Below are positions 22,858 through 30,065 of a stretch of DNA of 42,171 nt, one piece after another. Origin of the DNA: a virus; the IMG/VR virus record IMGVR_UViG_3300021440_000054, positions 1 to 42,171 of that record; one strand, given 5' to 3'. The notes below the pieces were generated by a model, which worked only from the letters and a program-made list of their open reading frames with translations, did not search any database and was not told the DNA's origin. A program made the position numbers and the translations under genes. Position 1 is the first letter of the stretch, and each line of letters opens with the position of its first letter.

Positions 22858-25823
22858 TGTCAGACACGATTGATGAGCACTATCGCGCACTGAGGAAGAA
22901 CACCGATACATGGCAACGTGGCTATATGGCGATGCAGGACTCGGGTGGATATGGCACACCGACCGATCCAGCGACCTCCATTACACTCGGCAACCAGCAA
23001 GCGCCGACAGCGCGTCAACCACAGGCTGGAGAAGGGGAAACGCTGGCTCCTGCCGTTCCGTTTCCATCCGGTGAATTCACCAGTGAACCGCCCATCACAA
23101 AACTAGGGAAAGCCATAGGTGCCAAGGGCAAGGAGCTGGCCGCCGCGATTCACCCTGGCGTGAGGGCGGCAGCAAAGACGCTAGGACTTGATGACACCCA
23201 GGCCGATACGATGGCCACAGGCTTGACCGAGTTCATAGCCGGATTGCCTGGGCCGGATGCCAGCGAAGGACAGGCGGCGCTAGAGACTAGCTTAGCGGCA
23301 TTGCCGGGGATTGGGATGATGACCAGGGCAGGGAAGGCAGCGGGGAAGGCGGGCAAGTTTTCCGCCACGCTCGGCGGTCTGTCGCCTGAAGATGTCGCCA
23401 AGATCAGGGAACATACGGCGAACTTTGAACAAAGCAGTAAGCAGCTTCAGAAGGATCTGACTGAGGCGCGGCGAGGGGTGCGTACCGATCAGCAAGTCCT
23501 CGCCGATTCCATCAGCCCAGAGGCCATGACGGTCGAACACTTCCTCGACCTCAAGCCGGGGTCGATTGCTAAAGATTCCGATGTGGTCAAGATCAAAAAG
23601 ATGTTCAAGGATCTCGCTGAGCCGGTGCGCTTGCTCGCCAAAAGAGCAGACGATAATCCGAGAGACACGCAAGCAATCATGTCAGTGCTTGAACAAATCC
23701 AGAATGTTAGGACTGGCCTACTGAAGCTCTCGGGGGTCTATGCGGAAACAGGCCGATCTGAGCGGCAGCTCTCATCTAAACTGCCGATATCCGAGGCACC
23801 AGCAGTAGACTCACCTGAACGGGTGCGGATCAGTGACCCGTACATTCAGCAATGGCTTGATTTCTTTCAGAAGCAATCCGAACTTGCCAAGATGGGTGCT
23901 CCAGCAATGACGCTTGAGAAAATGATTTCCGCTTTAGCTACGCTGAAGTCTCCAGAAGAGTTCATTAGACTCCTTAAGGCGATGGATAAGCCCACGAAAT
24001 TCGATATGTTCATTGAGTACTGGATTAACGGGTTACTCTCTGGGCCGCAAACCCACGTCACCAACATGGTAAGCAACGCGGCTACGCAGGTCTGGGGCAT
24101 TCCAGAACGGGCGCTGGCGTCGTTCTTTAGCCGGTCAGTGAGACCTAGTGAAACAACGGCCATGATCGGCGGAGTGGTCGAATCGTTTGGTGATGCGATG
24201 CGGCTCTCGTGGAAAGCATTCAAGGAAGAAAAGGCCCAGTTCGGCGGGTCCAAGATGGAGAACCCGCGACGCGCGATTACCGGCGACGCGCTGGAATTAA
24301 CTGGTATTCCAGGCCGAGCGGTAGACTTGTTGGGCTCTATAGTGCGACTCCCAGGGCGAGCCTTGCTTGCTGAAGATGACTTCTTTAAGGGCATTGCCTT
24401 TCGGTCTGAGTTGCGAGCCTTGGCGCGGCGTGAATCGCTGGCACGAGTGGCGGAAGCACAGCTCAGCGGGTCCGCTGCACGGGCGCAAATCGAGTTCATC
24501 GAAAAGAATATCCTGGACCACCCAGAACAATTCCCATCCATTATTGAAGACGCGCAACGGTACGCCTCCTATGTGACCTTCACGAAGGATCTTGGCCCGA
24601 ACGGGCAGAAAGTGGCGATGGCCTTAAGCACGCCGATAGGGCGCCTTGTGGCTCCGTTCGTGAAGACGCCGATCAATATCTTCAAGTTTGCCGGGGAGCG
24701 AACGCCCTTCGCGTTAGCTTCGCGTGCCGTGCGTGATGAGATTAAGGCGGGCGGCGAACGTCGAGCCCTCGCTTTGGCTAAGATCTCGCTCGGCTCGATG
24801 GTCATGGCCTACTCCGCCAAACTAGCAGCAGAAGGCACAATCACAGGTGGAGGTCCGGCTGACCCTGAGCTATTGCGCGACAAGCGTGATACAGGCTGGC
24901 AGTCCTATTCTGTCAGGGTTGGCGAGCACTATTACCGCTATGGACGGTTAGAGCCGATAGGTACTATACTCGGGGCAGCGGCAGATATGGCAGACCTGAT
25001 GGGGCAACTTGACCAAGGCGACGCGGAAGAGCTGGCGTCCGCTGTGGTGGTAGCGATCTCACGGAATATCAGTGAGAAAACCTTCATCAAAGGGCTTGCT
25101 GGCACACTGGACGCGATAACATCTCGGGATATTCACAAGGTCGAACACTTCTTTTCTAAGGAACTCCCGACCATTCTGCCATTCTCGGCGCTGTCCGGGC
25201 AACTTGCACGGCAAAGCGATCCGACCGTGCGGAAAGTGTCCCCAGACCATAGTTACGAAATCATGGATCGGGAACTCAAGTTTATCCTTGATTCCTTCAA
25301 GGCTAAGGTGCCTGGGTACTCGAAAGATATCCCCCCTAAGCGCAACCTGTTTGGTGAGGCGATCTTGCTGGAGGGTGGACTAGGGCCTGACATGATCTCC
25401 CCTGTCTACACGACCAAAGAAAAGACAGCGGTGGTCTCGCGTGAGATAGTCCGGCTCAAGCTGTCCCTTGATCTACCGTCCAAGGATATTGACGGGGCAC
25501 CGTTGAACAATGAGGAATACGACGCCTACCAAGTGCTGGCTGGGGCAAAGCCGATATTGGGAAACATGACGTTACGGCAGAAGCTCGAATCCGTGATGAA
25601 CGGGGATATCTACAAGGAAGCATCTGGCGGACCTGATGGAGGGAAAGCCTATTTCTTGAGGTTTTGGGTAACGGCCTATCGTGAACGGGCGAAGGAGATC
25701 ATGAAAGACAAAAACCTTTCTAGGCAGTACCTTAACAAGGAGTTCCCAATTATTCCGCAACTCATGGATCTGAAACGCCAGCAGAGCATGCAGAAGTTCA
25801 ACGCCCCAGTTGAGGCTAGGTAA
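22857..25823 (+). CDS. Large internal virion protein, gp16-position
   Basis: 988 aa. The Gln/Pro-rich, probably disordered N-terminus (about residues 25-85) is followed by an Ala-rich helical part, and then by a conserved segment INGLLSGPQTHVTNMVSNAA at about residues 388-407 that I associate with large polyvalent/ejection proteins of podoviruses. The second half is helical with basic ends (RRESLARVAEAQLSGSAARA). No lysozyme or transglycosylase motif is apparent, so peptidoglycan cleavage during entry is not supplied here. The start overlaps the gp15-like stop. Confidence 0.75.
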   Translation: MSDTIDEHYRALRKNTDTWQRGYMAMQDSGGYGTPTDPATSITLGNQQAPTARQPQAGEGETLAPAVPFPSGEFTSEPPITKLGKAIGAKGKELAAAIHPGVRAAAKTLGLDDTQADTMATGLTEFIAGLPGPDASEGQAALETSLAALPGIGMMTRAGKAAGKAGKFSATLGGLSPEDVAKIREHTANFEQSSKQLQKDLTEARRGVRTDQQVLADSISPEAMTVEHFLDLKPGSIAKDSDVVKIKKMFKDLAEPVRLLAKRADDNPRDTQAIMSVLEQIQNVRTGLLKLSGVYAETGRSERQLSSKLPISEAPAVDSPERVRISDPYIQQWLDFFQKQSELAKMGAPAMTLEKMISALATLKSPEEFIRLLKAMDKPTKFDMFIEYWINGLLSGPQTHVTNMVSNAATQVWGIPERALASFFSRSVRPSETTAMIGGVVESFGDAMRLSWKAFKEEKAQFGGSKMENPRRAITGDALELTGIPGRAVDLLGSIVRLPGRALLAEDDFFKGIAFRSELRALARRESLARVAEAQLSGSAARAQIEFIEKNILDHPEQFPSIIEDAQRYASYVTFTKDLGPNGQKVAMALSTPIGRLVAPFVKTPINIFKFAGERTPFALASRAVRDEIKAGGERRALALAKISLGSMVMAYSAKLAAEGTITGGGPADPELLRDKRDTGWQSYSVRVGEHYYRYGRLEPIGTILGAAADMADLMGQLDQGDAEELASAVVVAISRNISEKTFIKGLAGTLDAITSRDIHKVEHFFSKELPTILPFSALSGQLARQSDPTVRKVSPDHSYEIMDRELKFILDSFKAKVPGYSKDIPPKRNLFGEAILLEGGLGPDMISPVYTTKEKTAVVSREIVRLKLSLDLPSKDIDGAPLNNEEYDAYQVLAGAKPILGNMTLRQKLESVMNGDIYKEASGGPDGGKAYFLRFWVTAYRERAKEIMKDKNLSRQYLNKEFPIIPQLMDLKRQQSMQKFNAPVEAR

Positions 25824-25832
25824 GGAGGATCA

Positions 25833-27371
25833 ATGGTACACGTCATCATTCTATGTCTCAGCCTTCTACTCGCAAGTCCTGTCCTGGCGACGGTGCCAGA
25901 ATCCCCGGCAGCTGATCGGTATACGGCGAACGGGTCAACAACCTCCTACACCTACACGTTTAAGGTCTATTCCAAAATAGATCTTGCCGTGTATGTGGAT
26001 AACGTGTTGAAGGTTCTCGACGTGGATTACACGGTGTCGGGGGTTGCCAGCGATGGCGGCGGCGTAGTGATCTTCACCTCTCCGCCGGCAAACGGGTTGA
26101 ACGTCACGATCTTACGGCACCAACTGAACCAACAGTACAGCGTCTACACGCAAAACGGCTTCAGCCCTCGGCAGGTCGAGAAAGATCTCGATAAGCTCAC
26201 GATGCAGGTGCAACAGCTCAGCGAGCAACTCACTAGGGCCTTGAAATTCCTTCCTGCATCTACCTCTGTAGCAACCGTAGACACGCCCACGGTCGGAGCG
26301 TTTGCGAGGGCCAAGGTTGGGGGCGGGGTCGATTGGGCAACCCCCAGTAACAGCGTGATCTCCACGCCGGTGTCTATTGCGAACGGGGGAACAGGTGCGA
26401 TTACAGCCCCACTTGCGTTAACTGCACTCGGGGCCTCACCGGATACCGGCTCCACAAAAATCAACGCCAAGGGCGATCTCCTAGCAGGAACGTCGGATAA
26501 CACCTGGGACCGTGTAGCGGTGGGTGCAAACGGATCAGTGCTCACGGCGAACTCTGCACTTTCGACTGGTATGGGGTGGGTGGCTGCCGGTTCGGCCTTG
26601 ATGTCTACCGGCGATGTGAAGATGACGATTAAGACGACGGCTGATTCAGGCTGGGTCTTGATGAATGATGGCACGATTGGAGACGCTAGCAGTGCGGCCT
26701 CGAACCGTGCGAACGACGACACTCAAGCCCTCTTTGAGCTGATCTGGAATAACATCTCCGATACCTGGGCTCCGGTGGTTGGTGGGCGTGGCGGTTCATC
26801 CGCCGCCGACTTTGCAGCGCATAAAAAGATTACGCTTCCCCGTTCGCTCGGGCGCGTCCTGGCTGGCTACGGGGCTGCCGTCTCGCAAGTGACCGGCAGT
26901 AATGCACAGGTTGATACGACCGGGAACCTCTTTACCGTTCCGTCCAACAACTCGACTTGGATTACCGGGATGCCGGTCACGTTCACTCTGACGAGCGGCA
27001 CGATTACCGGCCTGACATCCGGCAATACCTACTATGTGGTGCGGAATAACTCGACCACGATCTATCTGGCTTCGTCCTTGGCGAACGCGCAGAACAGCAC
27101 CGTGATTGACCTCACGGCCAAGTCTAGCCCAGTCTGGTCGATTACCTATACCGGGACCACTCGGGCGCTAGGCGAGTTCGCCGGGGAGAACGATCACGCC
27201 ATGAGCATTACCGAACTCCTAGCCCATACTCACGGCTCAGCAACCACCACCGGCGCAAATGGTCCGGCTGGCGGCTCACTCGGCGGAGGCGTCACAGGAT
27301 CGACCGGAGGGAACGCATGGCAAAATACCCTCCAGCCAACCCTATTCGTCAACACCATGATTAAGCTCTAG
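25833..27371 (+). CDS. Tail fibre with T7-type N-terminus, signal peptide and collar-like C-terminus
   Basis: 512 aa, AAGGAGG ribosome binding site. Residues 1-19 form a signal-like segment (VIILCLSLLLASPVLA). Residues about 24-145 match the podovirus tail-fibre head (DRYTANGSTTSYTYTFKVYS, ILRHQLNQQYSVYTQNG, then KDLDKLTMQVQQLSEQL). Residues about 260-512 resemble a tail-collar/tip region with TLPRSLGRVLAGYG and HTHGS, ending QPTLFVNTMIKL; an insert of about 80 residues lies between. It should attach to the nozzle. A cleaved signal on such a fibre is unexpected. The stop shares CTAG with the converging gene. Confidence 0.85.
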   Translation: MVHVIILCLSLLLASPVLATVPESPAADRYTANGSTTSYTYTFKVYSKIDLAVYVDNVLKVLDVDYTVSGVASDGGGVVIFTSPPANGLNVTILRHQLNQQYSVYTQNGFSPRQVEKDLDKLTMQVQQLSEQLTRALKFLPASTSVATVDTPTVGAFARAKVGGGVDWATPSNSVISTPVSIANGGTGAITAPLALTALGASPDTGSTKINAKGDLLAGTSDNTWDRVAVGANGSVLTANSALSTGMGWVAAGSALMSTGDVKMTIKTTADSGWVLMNDGTIGDASSAASNRANDDTQALFELIWNNISDTWAPVVGGRGGSSAADFAAHKKITLPRSLGRVLAGYGAAVSQVTGSNAQVDTTGNLFTVPSNNSTWITGMPVTFTLTSGTITGLTSGNTYYVVRNNSTTIYLASSLANAQNSTVIDLTAKSSPVWSITYTGTTRALGEFAGENDHAMSITELLAHTHGSATTTGANGPAGGSLGGGVTGSTGGNAWQNTLQPTLFVNTMIKL

Positions 27372-27685
27372 CACGGACGCGGGTTGCCGTTCGGCGTATA
27401 GCAGGGGCCGTAGCGCGGAGGAGTCGGCACGCTCAACTCCTGCCGTTTGTTCGGCTCATACATCGTGCCGGTACCCTCTTTCCCGGTATAGGTGGTGAGC
27501 CCGTTGCGATCCGTGTACGTCTGAACATTGTTGCCGTGCGTATCCCAGTAGTTCGTCAACCCTGGCTCTGTCTTGTAGATCGTGATGGCATCCCCTTGAC
27601 GCAAGCCGGGGGGTGGCGAGTCAGGACCGGCATGAGCTGACGATAGACCAACTGTGAGGAGTACCGCTGCAAGTAGATATTTCAT
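27368..27685 (-). CDS. Reverse-strand exported protein (moron candidate)
   Basis: 105 aa from ATG at 27685, with AGGGAGGT at 27691-27698 on the same strand. It has a clear signal peptide (KYLLAAVLLTVGLSSAHA), a Pro-rich mature start, then YKTEPGLTNYWDTHGNNVQT and YTDRNGLTTYTGKEGTGTMY, Tyr/Thr/Gly-rich strands, and two Cys near the end. It is the only reverse gene inside the rightward late/early layout, so it is probably an independently expressed moron that changes the host envelope. No family recognised. The frame is open further upstream but without a ribosome binding site. Confidence 0.75.
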   Translation of the reverse strand: MKYLLAAVLLTVGLSSAHAGPDSPPPGLRQGDAITIYKTEPGLTNYWDTHGNNVQTYTDRNGLTTYTGKEGTGTMYEPNKRQELSVPTPPRYGPCYTPNGNPRPC

Positions 27686-27746
27686 AGAGCACCTCCCTGT
27701 TGATTCTACGCTCTGCAAGCTATAAGCCTGCCGTATTCTCAATACT

Positions 27747-27777
27747 ATCATAGGCCGTCTTGAGTCATGCCTGCCAA
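27747..27777 (-). promoter_or_regulatory. Possible promoter for the reverse-strand exported protein
   Basis: On the reverse strand TTGGCA (27772-27777) and TATGAT (27747-27752) are separated by 19 nt, longer than the usual 17. The -35 box overlaps the first of the two direct repeats at 27775-27808, which could then act as an operator. Confidence 0.3.
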
Positions 27778-27808
27778 AACCGCCACACTTTTTACAAAAC
27801 CGCCACAC
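27775..27808. repeat. Two 14-bp direct repeats, 20-bp period
   Basis: CAAAACCGCCACAC occurs at 27775-27788 and 27795-27808, two helical turns apart, between the reverse-strand gene and the early genes. Same-face spacing suggests a protein-binding site controlling one or both directions. Confidence 0.75.
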
Positions 27809-27831
27809 CTTTTCGCCTCACTTGCGCCGTC

Positions 27832-27848
27832 CATTGCGCAGCGCAATG
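27832..27848. promoter_or_regulatory. 17-bp perfect palindrome, probable operator
   Basis: CATTGCGCAGCGCAATG is symmetric about 27840. It lies about 85 bp before the first early gene and 24 bp after the direct repeats. The size and symmetry fit a dimeric repressor site. No cognate repressor is identified; the HTH protein at 31937 is one candidate. Confidence 0.6.
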
Positions 27849-27932
27849 CAGAATAGCGCCATAAAATGCACATTTCATTACGGCACGGCCCTTGCTGATA
27901 CGCCAGGCATGCACGCGAAAGGAGGTGAGAAC

Positions 27933-28148
27933 ATGCAAGCGACCTACGACGAACATTTAGAATGGCTGATCCGGCAGGAGCGAGGAGCCAGGGCTGAGCG
28001 GCAGGGGTTTGTGGATGCGAAGAGCTTCCCTGAGTGGACGAAGCCGGTGGCATTTACGAAGGACGAACGGGAGCAACAGCGGTATGACCTGGGTTGGGAA
28101 AATGGGAAGACAATGCTCAAGTGTGAGAAGGCACAGGAGGGGGCGTGA
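27933..28148 (+). CDS. Small early protein
   Basis: 71 aa from ATG 27933, preceded by AAAGGAGGTGA at 27918-27928, near-full complementarity to the 16S tail and the strongest ribosome binding site seen here. The frame is open upstream to 27822, but that stretch lies in the operator region. Charged and helical: HLEWLIRQERGARAERQGFV. No domain recognised. It is the first gene of the early operon, so early takeover or regulation is plausible. Confidence 0.75.
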   Translation: MQATYDEHLEWLIRQERGARAERQGFVDAKSFPEWTKPVAFTKDEREQQRYDLGWENGKTMLKCEKAQEGA

Positions 28149-28288
28149 TGAGCCTACCGGATGACTTACTAGAAGAGCCAGAAGTGTGTAACGAGCACGG
28201 CGTAGAATTCCCATGTCGCTACTGTCGCGTAGACAACGAGGATCTCTATGCAGATGCTTCGATTCAAGACGAAAAGGAGAAACCATGA
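28148..28288 (+). CDS. 46-aa acidic zinc-knuckle microprotein
   Basis: 46 aa, start overlapping the previous stop (TGATG), with GGAGGGGG upstream. Cys14, His17, Cys23 and Cys26 form CNEHGVEFPCRYC, a C-x2-H-x5-C-x2-C arrangement suited to one zinc ion. The rest is acidic (DDLLEEPE, VDNEDLYADA). The stop overlaps the next start (ATGA), so it is part of a coupled chain. Confidence 0.7.
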   Translation: MSLPDDLLEEPEVCNEHGVEFPCRYCRVDNEDLYADASIQDEKEKP

Positions 28289-28530
28289 CACGCCTCACCT
28301 GGTTTGAATGCCTGGTGTTGCTCTCGTTCTGGATTGGTGGTCTCACGGCGTTTCTGGTCGGCGGACTGGTGGCGGTGGGGCAGTTGCTTACGGTGTTTCT
28401 GGCCGTGGTTGTGTGGTGGGTTGTACGCGAACTCTGGCGGGAATATCGCGAGCACCTGAGGACGGAGTACTATCGTGAACAGATCTTTCGGAACTGGCGG
28501 GAGAACTCACGCCGAAAGGGGATAGAGTGA
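28285..28530 (+). CDS. Small membrane protein, two transmembrane segments
   Basis: 81 aa from ATG 28285 (GAAAAGGAG upstream). Two hydrophobic segments, CLVLLSFWIGGLTAFLVGGL and VGQLLTVFLAVVVWWVVREL, followed by a strongly charged cytoplasmic-type tail (WREYREHLRTEYYREQIF). An early inner-membrane protein; superinfection exclusion or host membrane modulation is possible but unsupported. Confidence 0.7.
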   Translation: MTRLTWFECLVLLSFWIGGLTAFLVGGLVAVGQLLTVFLAVVVWWVVRELWREYREHLRTEYYREQIFRNWRENSRRKGIE

Positions 28531-28561
28531 TAAGTATTTCTAACAACACATGGAGGACGCA

Positions 28562-28851
28562 ATGAAGAAGGGTGATTACATTATTTGCCGGACCTATTCG
28601 GCTGGCGTGTTTGTGGCACATTGGTGTCGCGTACAGGTAAAGAGGTTGAACTGAAAAATGCGCGGCGGCTGTGGTATTGGGACGGGGCGGCCTCACTCTC
28701 GCAGCTCTCACAAGAAGGGGTGAAGGCTCCGCAGAACTGCAAATTTCCCTGCGATGTGCCAACGGTACTACTCACAGAGGCGATCGAATTGTTGCCAGTT
28801 AGTAAAAAAGCGAAGAAATCTATTATGGGGGTTCCAGTATGGGCTCGGTAG
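28562..28851 (+). pseudogene. DUF6948-like protein, single-base frameshift
   Basis: ATG 28562 has a GGAGG ribosome binding site and reads MKKGDYIICRTYSAGVFVAH before a stop 30 codons in. The family continuation GTLVSRTGKEVELKNARRLW ... WDGAASLSQLSQEGVK ... CKFPCDVPTVLLTEAIELLP is found in the -1 frame and runs to 28851. Joining at the GTGGCAC around 28611-28617 (one G more, GTGGGCAC, would restore the frame) gives a full protein of about 96 aa. No canonical slippery heptamer is seen, so a base deletion or a sequencing error in a G-run is more likely than programmed frameshifting. Function of the family unknown. Confidence 0.7.
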
Positions 28852-28976
28852 GCGCTGGCGCTGGCGCTGGCGCTGGCTATGGCGCTGGCTATGGCTATGG
28901 CGCTGGCGCTGGCGCTAGCTATGGCACTGGCGATGGCGCTGGCGCTGGCGATTGCGCTGGCGCTGGCGCTGGATAA
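28839..28976 (+). CDS. Silk-like Gly-Ala repeat microprotein
   Basis: 45 aa, starting MGSVGAGAGAGAGYGAGYGY and continuing with GAGAG, GTGDG and GDCAG units: alternate residues are Gly and the others mostly Ala with some Tyr, Asp, Ser and one Cys. The pattern matches fibroin-type (GA)n sequence. At DNA level it is an imperfect GGCGCT hexamer array. A G-run (28826-28831) precedes ATG 28839, and the start overlaps the end of the upstream gene in another frame. It could form beta-sheet aggregates; real translation is not proven. Confidence 0.5.
   Translation: MGSVGAGAGAGAGYGAGYGYGAGAGASYGTGDGAGAGDCAGAGAG
28857..28972 (+). repeat. GGCGCT hexanucleotide array
   Basis: About 19 units of GGC-NNN in phase, most of them GGCGCT, with TAT, GAT, ACT, AGC and TGC variants. 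The region is nearly free of other sequence. Such an array can expand or contract by slippage and may also be misassembled by short reads. Confidence 0.85.
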
Positions 28977-28996
28977 TATATCGTTGGGGGTGTCAT

Positions 28997-29200
28997 GTGA
29001 GATACGCACGATTCTTTAGAAATTACCAGGACGACACAATGAACGGCTTGTCGAACCACGATAGCGGGTATCTGGTGAATCGAAAGCCGGTGGTGTTTTC
29101 GTTCTTGGTCAACCGGCCCAAGAAGCACGCCGGCACGAAGGCGGCAGCAAATCGGATGGGGCATCGGTTCGTGAAGAAGTTAAAAGAAATGGGGCTCTAA
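28997..29200 (+). CDS. Small basic early protein
   Basis: 67 aa from GTG 28997, with GGGGG at 28986-28990 as ribosome binding site; ATG 29039 (53 aa) is an alternative start. The sequence MRYARFFRNYQDDTMNGLSN, then RKPVVFSFLVNRPKKHAGTK and a basic helix RFVKKLKEMGL, is rich in Arg/Lys and suggests nucleic acid binding. No named family. Confidence 0.6.
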   Translation: MRYARFFRNYQDDTMNGLSNHDSGYLVNRKPVVFSFLVNRPKKHAGTKAAANRMGHRFVKKLKEMGL

Positions 29201-29219
29201 CAATCAAGGAGGATGGAAA

Positions 29220-29840
29220 ATGGATAGCAAATCACTCGCAGTACTCGAATCGGCGAACGCGCTGACAATCAAGGTCGCGCCAGACCGGCAGAAAGCGGCG
29301 GATCTCTGGGACGCAATCAGAGCCTTTCGCAAACAGGAAGAGGCGAACAAAGAGACGGTGTGCCGTCCACTCAAAACCGCCTGGGATGAGGCCAAAGTCC
29401 CGTTTGATGAGTTTATTAAGAAGTGCCAGGACGCCGAAAAGAAAATGCAGGCGGCCATGAGCACATGGGACCGTGAACAGGACCGGCTGGCTCAGATCGA
29501 GCAAGTCAAGATCCAAGCGAAGATAGACGCTGATAACGCGAAGAAGCTCGCCAAGGCAGAAGAGAAAGGGAAGGACCTGTCAGAGGTAGCATTGAAGGTC
29601 GCGCCGGTGGTGCAGGCTCCGGCCAAAAGTATTGAGACACAAGCTGGAACGACACAAACGCGCTCCACAAAGAAGGTCTACAAACCGAAAGACCTGAAGA
29701 GTCTCATGACGGCGTTCCCTGACCTGTTTGAATTATCCATGCCAAAGTTCAACGCATTGGCGAAGACCGGCATGCTAGACGGTCGGGCCGATGTCGAGAT
29801 CAGTGAAGAGTATATCTATCAACAGAGAGGACCAGCATGA
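29220..29840 (+). CDS. Coiled-coil early protein next to recombination genes
   Basis: 206 aa, AAGGAGG ribosome binding site. Residues about 20-120 are helical (KAADLWDAIRAFRKQEEANK, AQIEQVKIQAKIDADNAKKL), followed by a linker and a C-terminal globular part (DLKSLMTAFPDLFELSMPKF...YIYQQRG). Proteins of this layout are commonly found just before exonuclease/annealing genes in phages, usually unnamed. It may bind DNA or a partner nuclease, but I see no catalytic motif. Confidence 0.7.
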   Translation: MDSKSLAVLESANALTIKVAPDRQKAADLWDAIRAFRKQEEANKETVCRPLKTAWDEAKVPFDEFIKKCQDAEKKMQAAMSTWDREQDRLAQIEQVKIQAKIDADNAKKLAKAEEKGKDLSEVALKVAPVVQAPAKSIETQAGTTQTRSTKKVYKPKDLKSLMTAFPDLFELSMPKFNALAKTGMLDGRADVEISEEYIYQQRGPA

Positions 29841-30064
29841 ACATTCCAGCCAACAAATTGAGGATTGGTGAAGTCTTGCGCCTGCGGGCCTCAGTCCGTA
29901 TTTCGTGCGTGGTGACGACGCCGTTAAAGATGGACACCTATGCCGACTTGCGCCGACAGTTACAGGGCAATGATGCGACATTCCTGCTAGATGTGACATC
30001 GCAGATGTCACCGGATGAGCCATTAGGAGTCAAGAAATACATTAACAATGAAGGCGAGGTGTAG
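29837..30064 (+). CDS. Chimeric early microprotein
   Basis: 75 aa, ATGA overlap with the upstream gene. Residues 4-29 (PANKLRIGEVLRLRASVRIS and the next six residues) match residues 40-65 of the structural protein at 6948-7526, and the DNA under them matches at about 83%. The rest (DTYADLRRQLQGNDATFLLD ... GVKKYINNEGEV) is unrelated and could start on its own at ATG 29930. The simplest reading is a small early gene that gained a new N-terminus from a virion gene. It lies directly before the exonuclease gene. Confidence 0.65.
   Translation: MNIPANKLRIGEVLRLRASVRISCVVTTPLKMDTYADLRRQLQGNDATFLLDVTSQMSPDEPLGVKKYINNEGEV
29846..29922 (+). repeat. Segment duplicated from structural gene (copy B)
   Basis: Match to 7065-7141, gapless, 27 identical bases at the right end. 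The right boundary of similarity is sharp (29922/29923), 7 nt before the internal ATG at 29930. Confidence 0.9.
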
Positions 30065-30065
30065 C

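Noticed and set aside
28857-28972. CRISPR-like repetition
   Set aside because: The array is a simple hexamer microsatellite without spacers.
28581-29009. Reverse-strand frame encoding Ser-Ala-Ile repeats
   Set aside because: It is the antisense shadow of the GGCGCT hexamer array and has no ribosome binding site.
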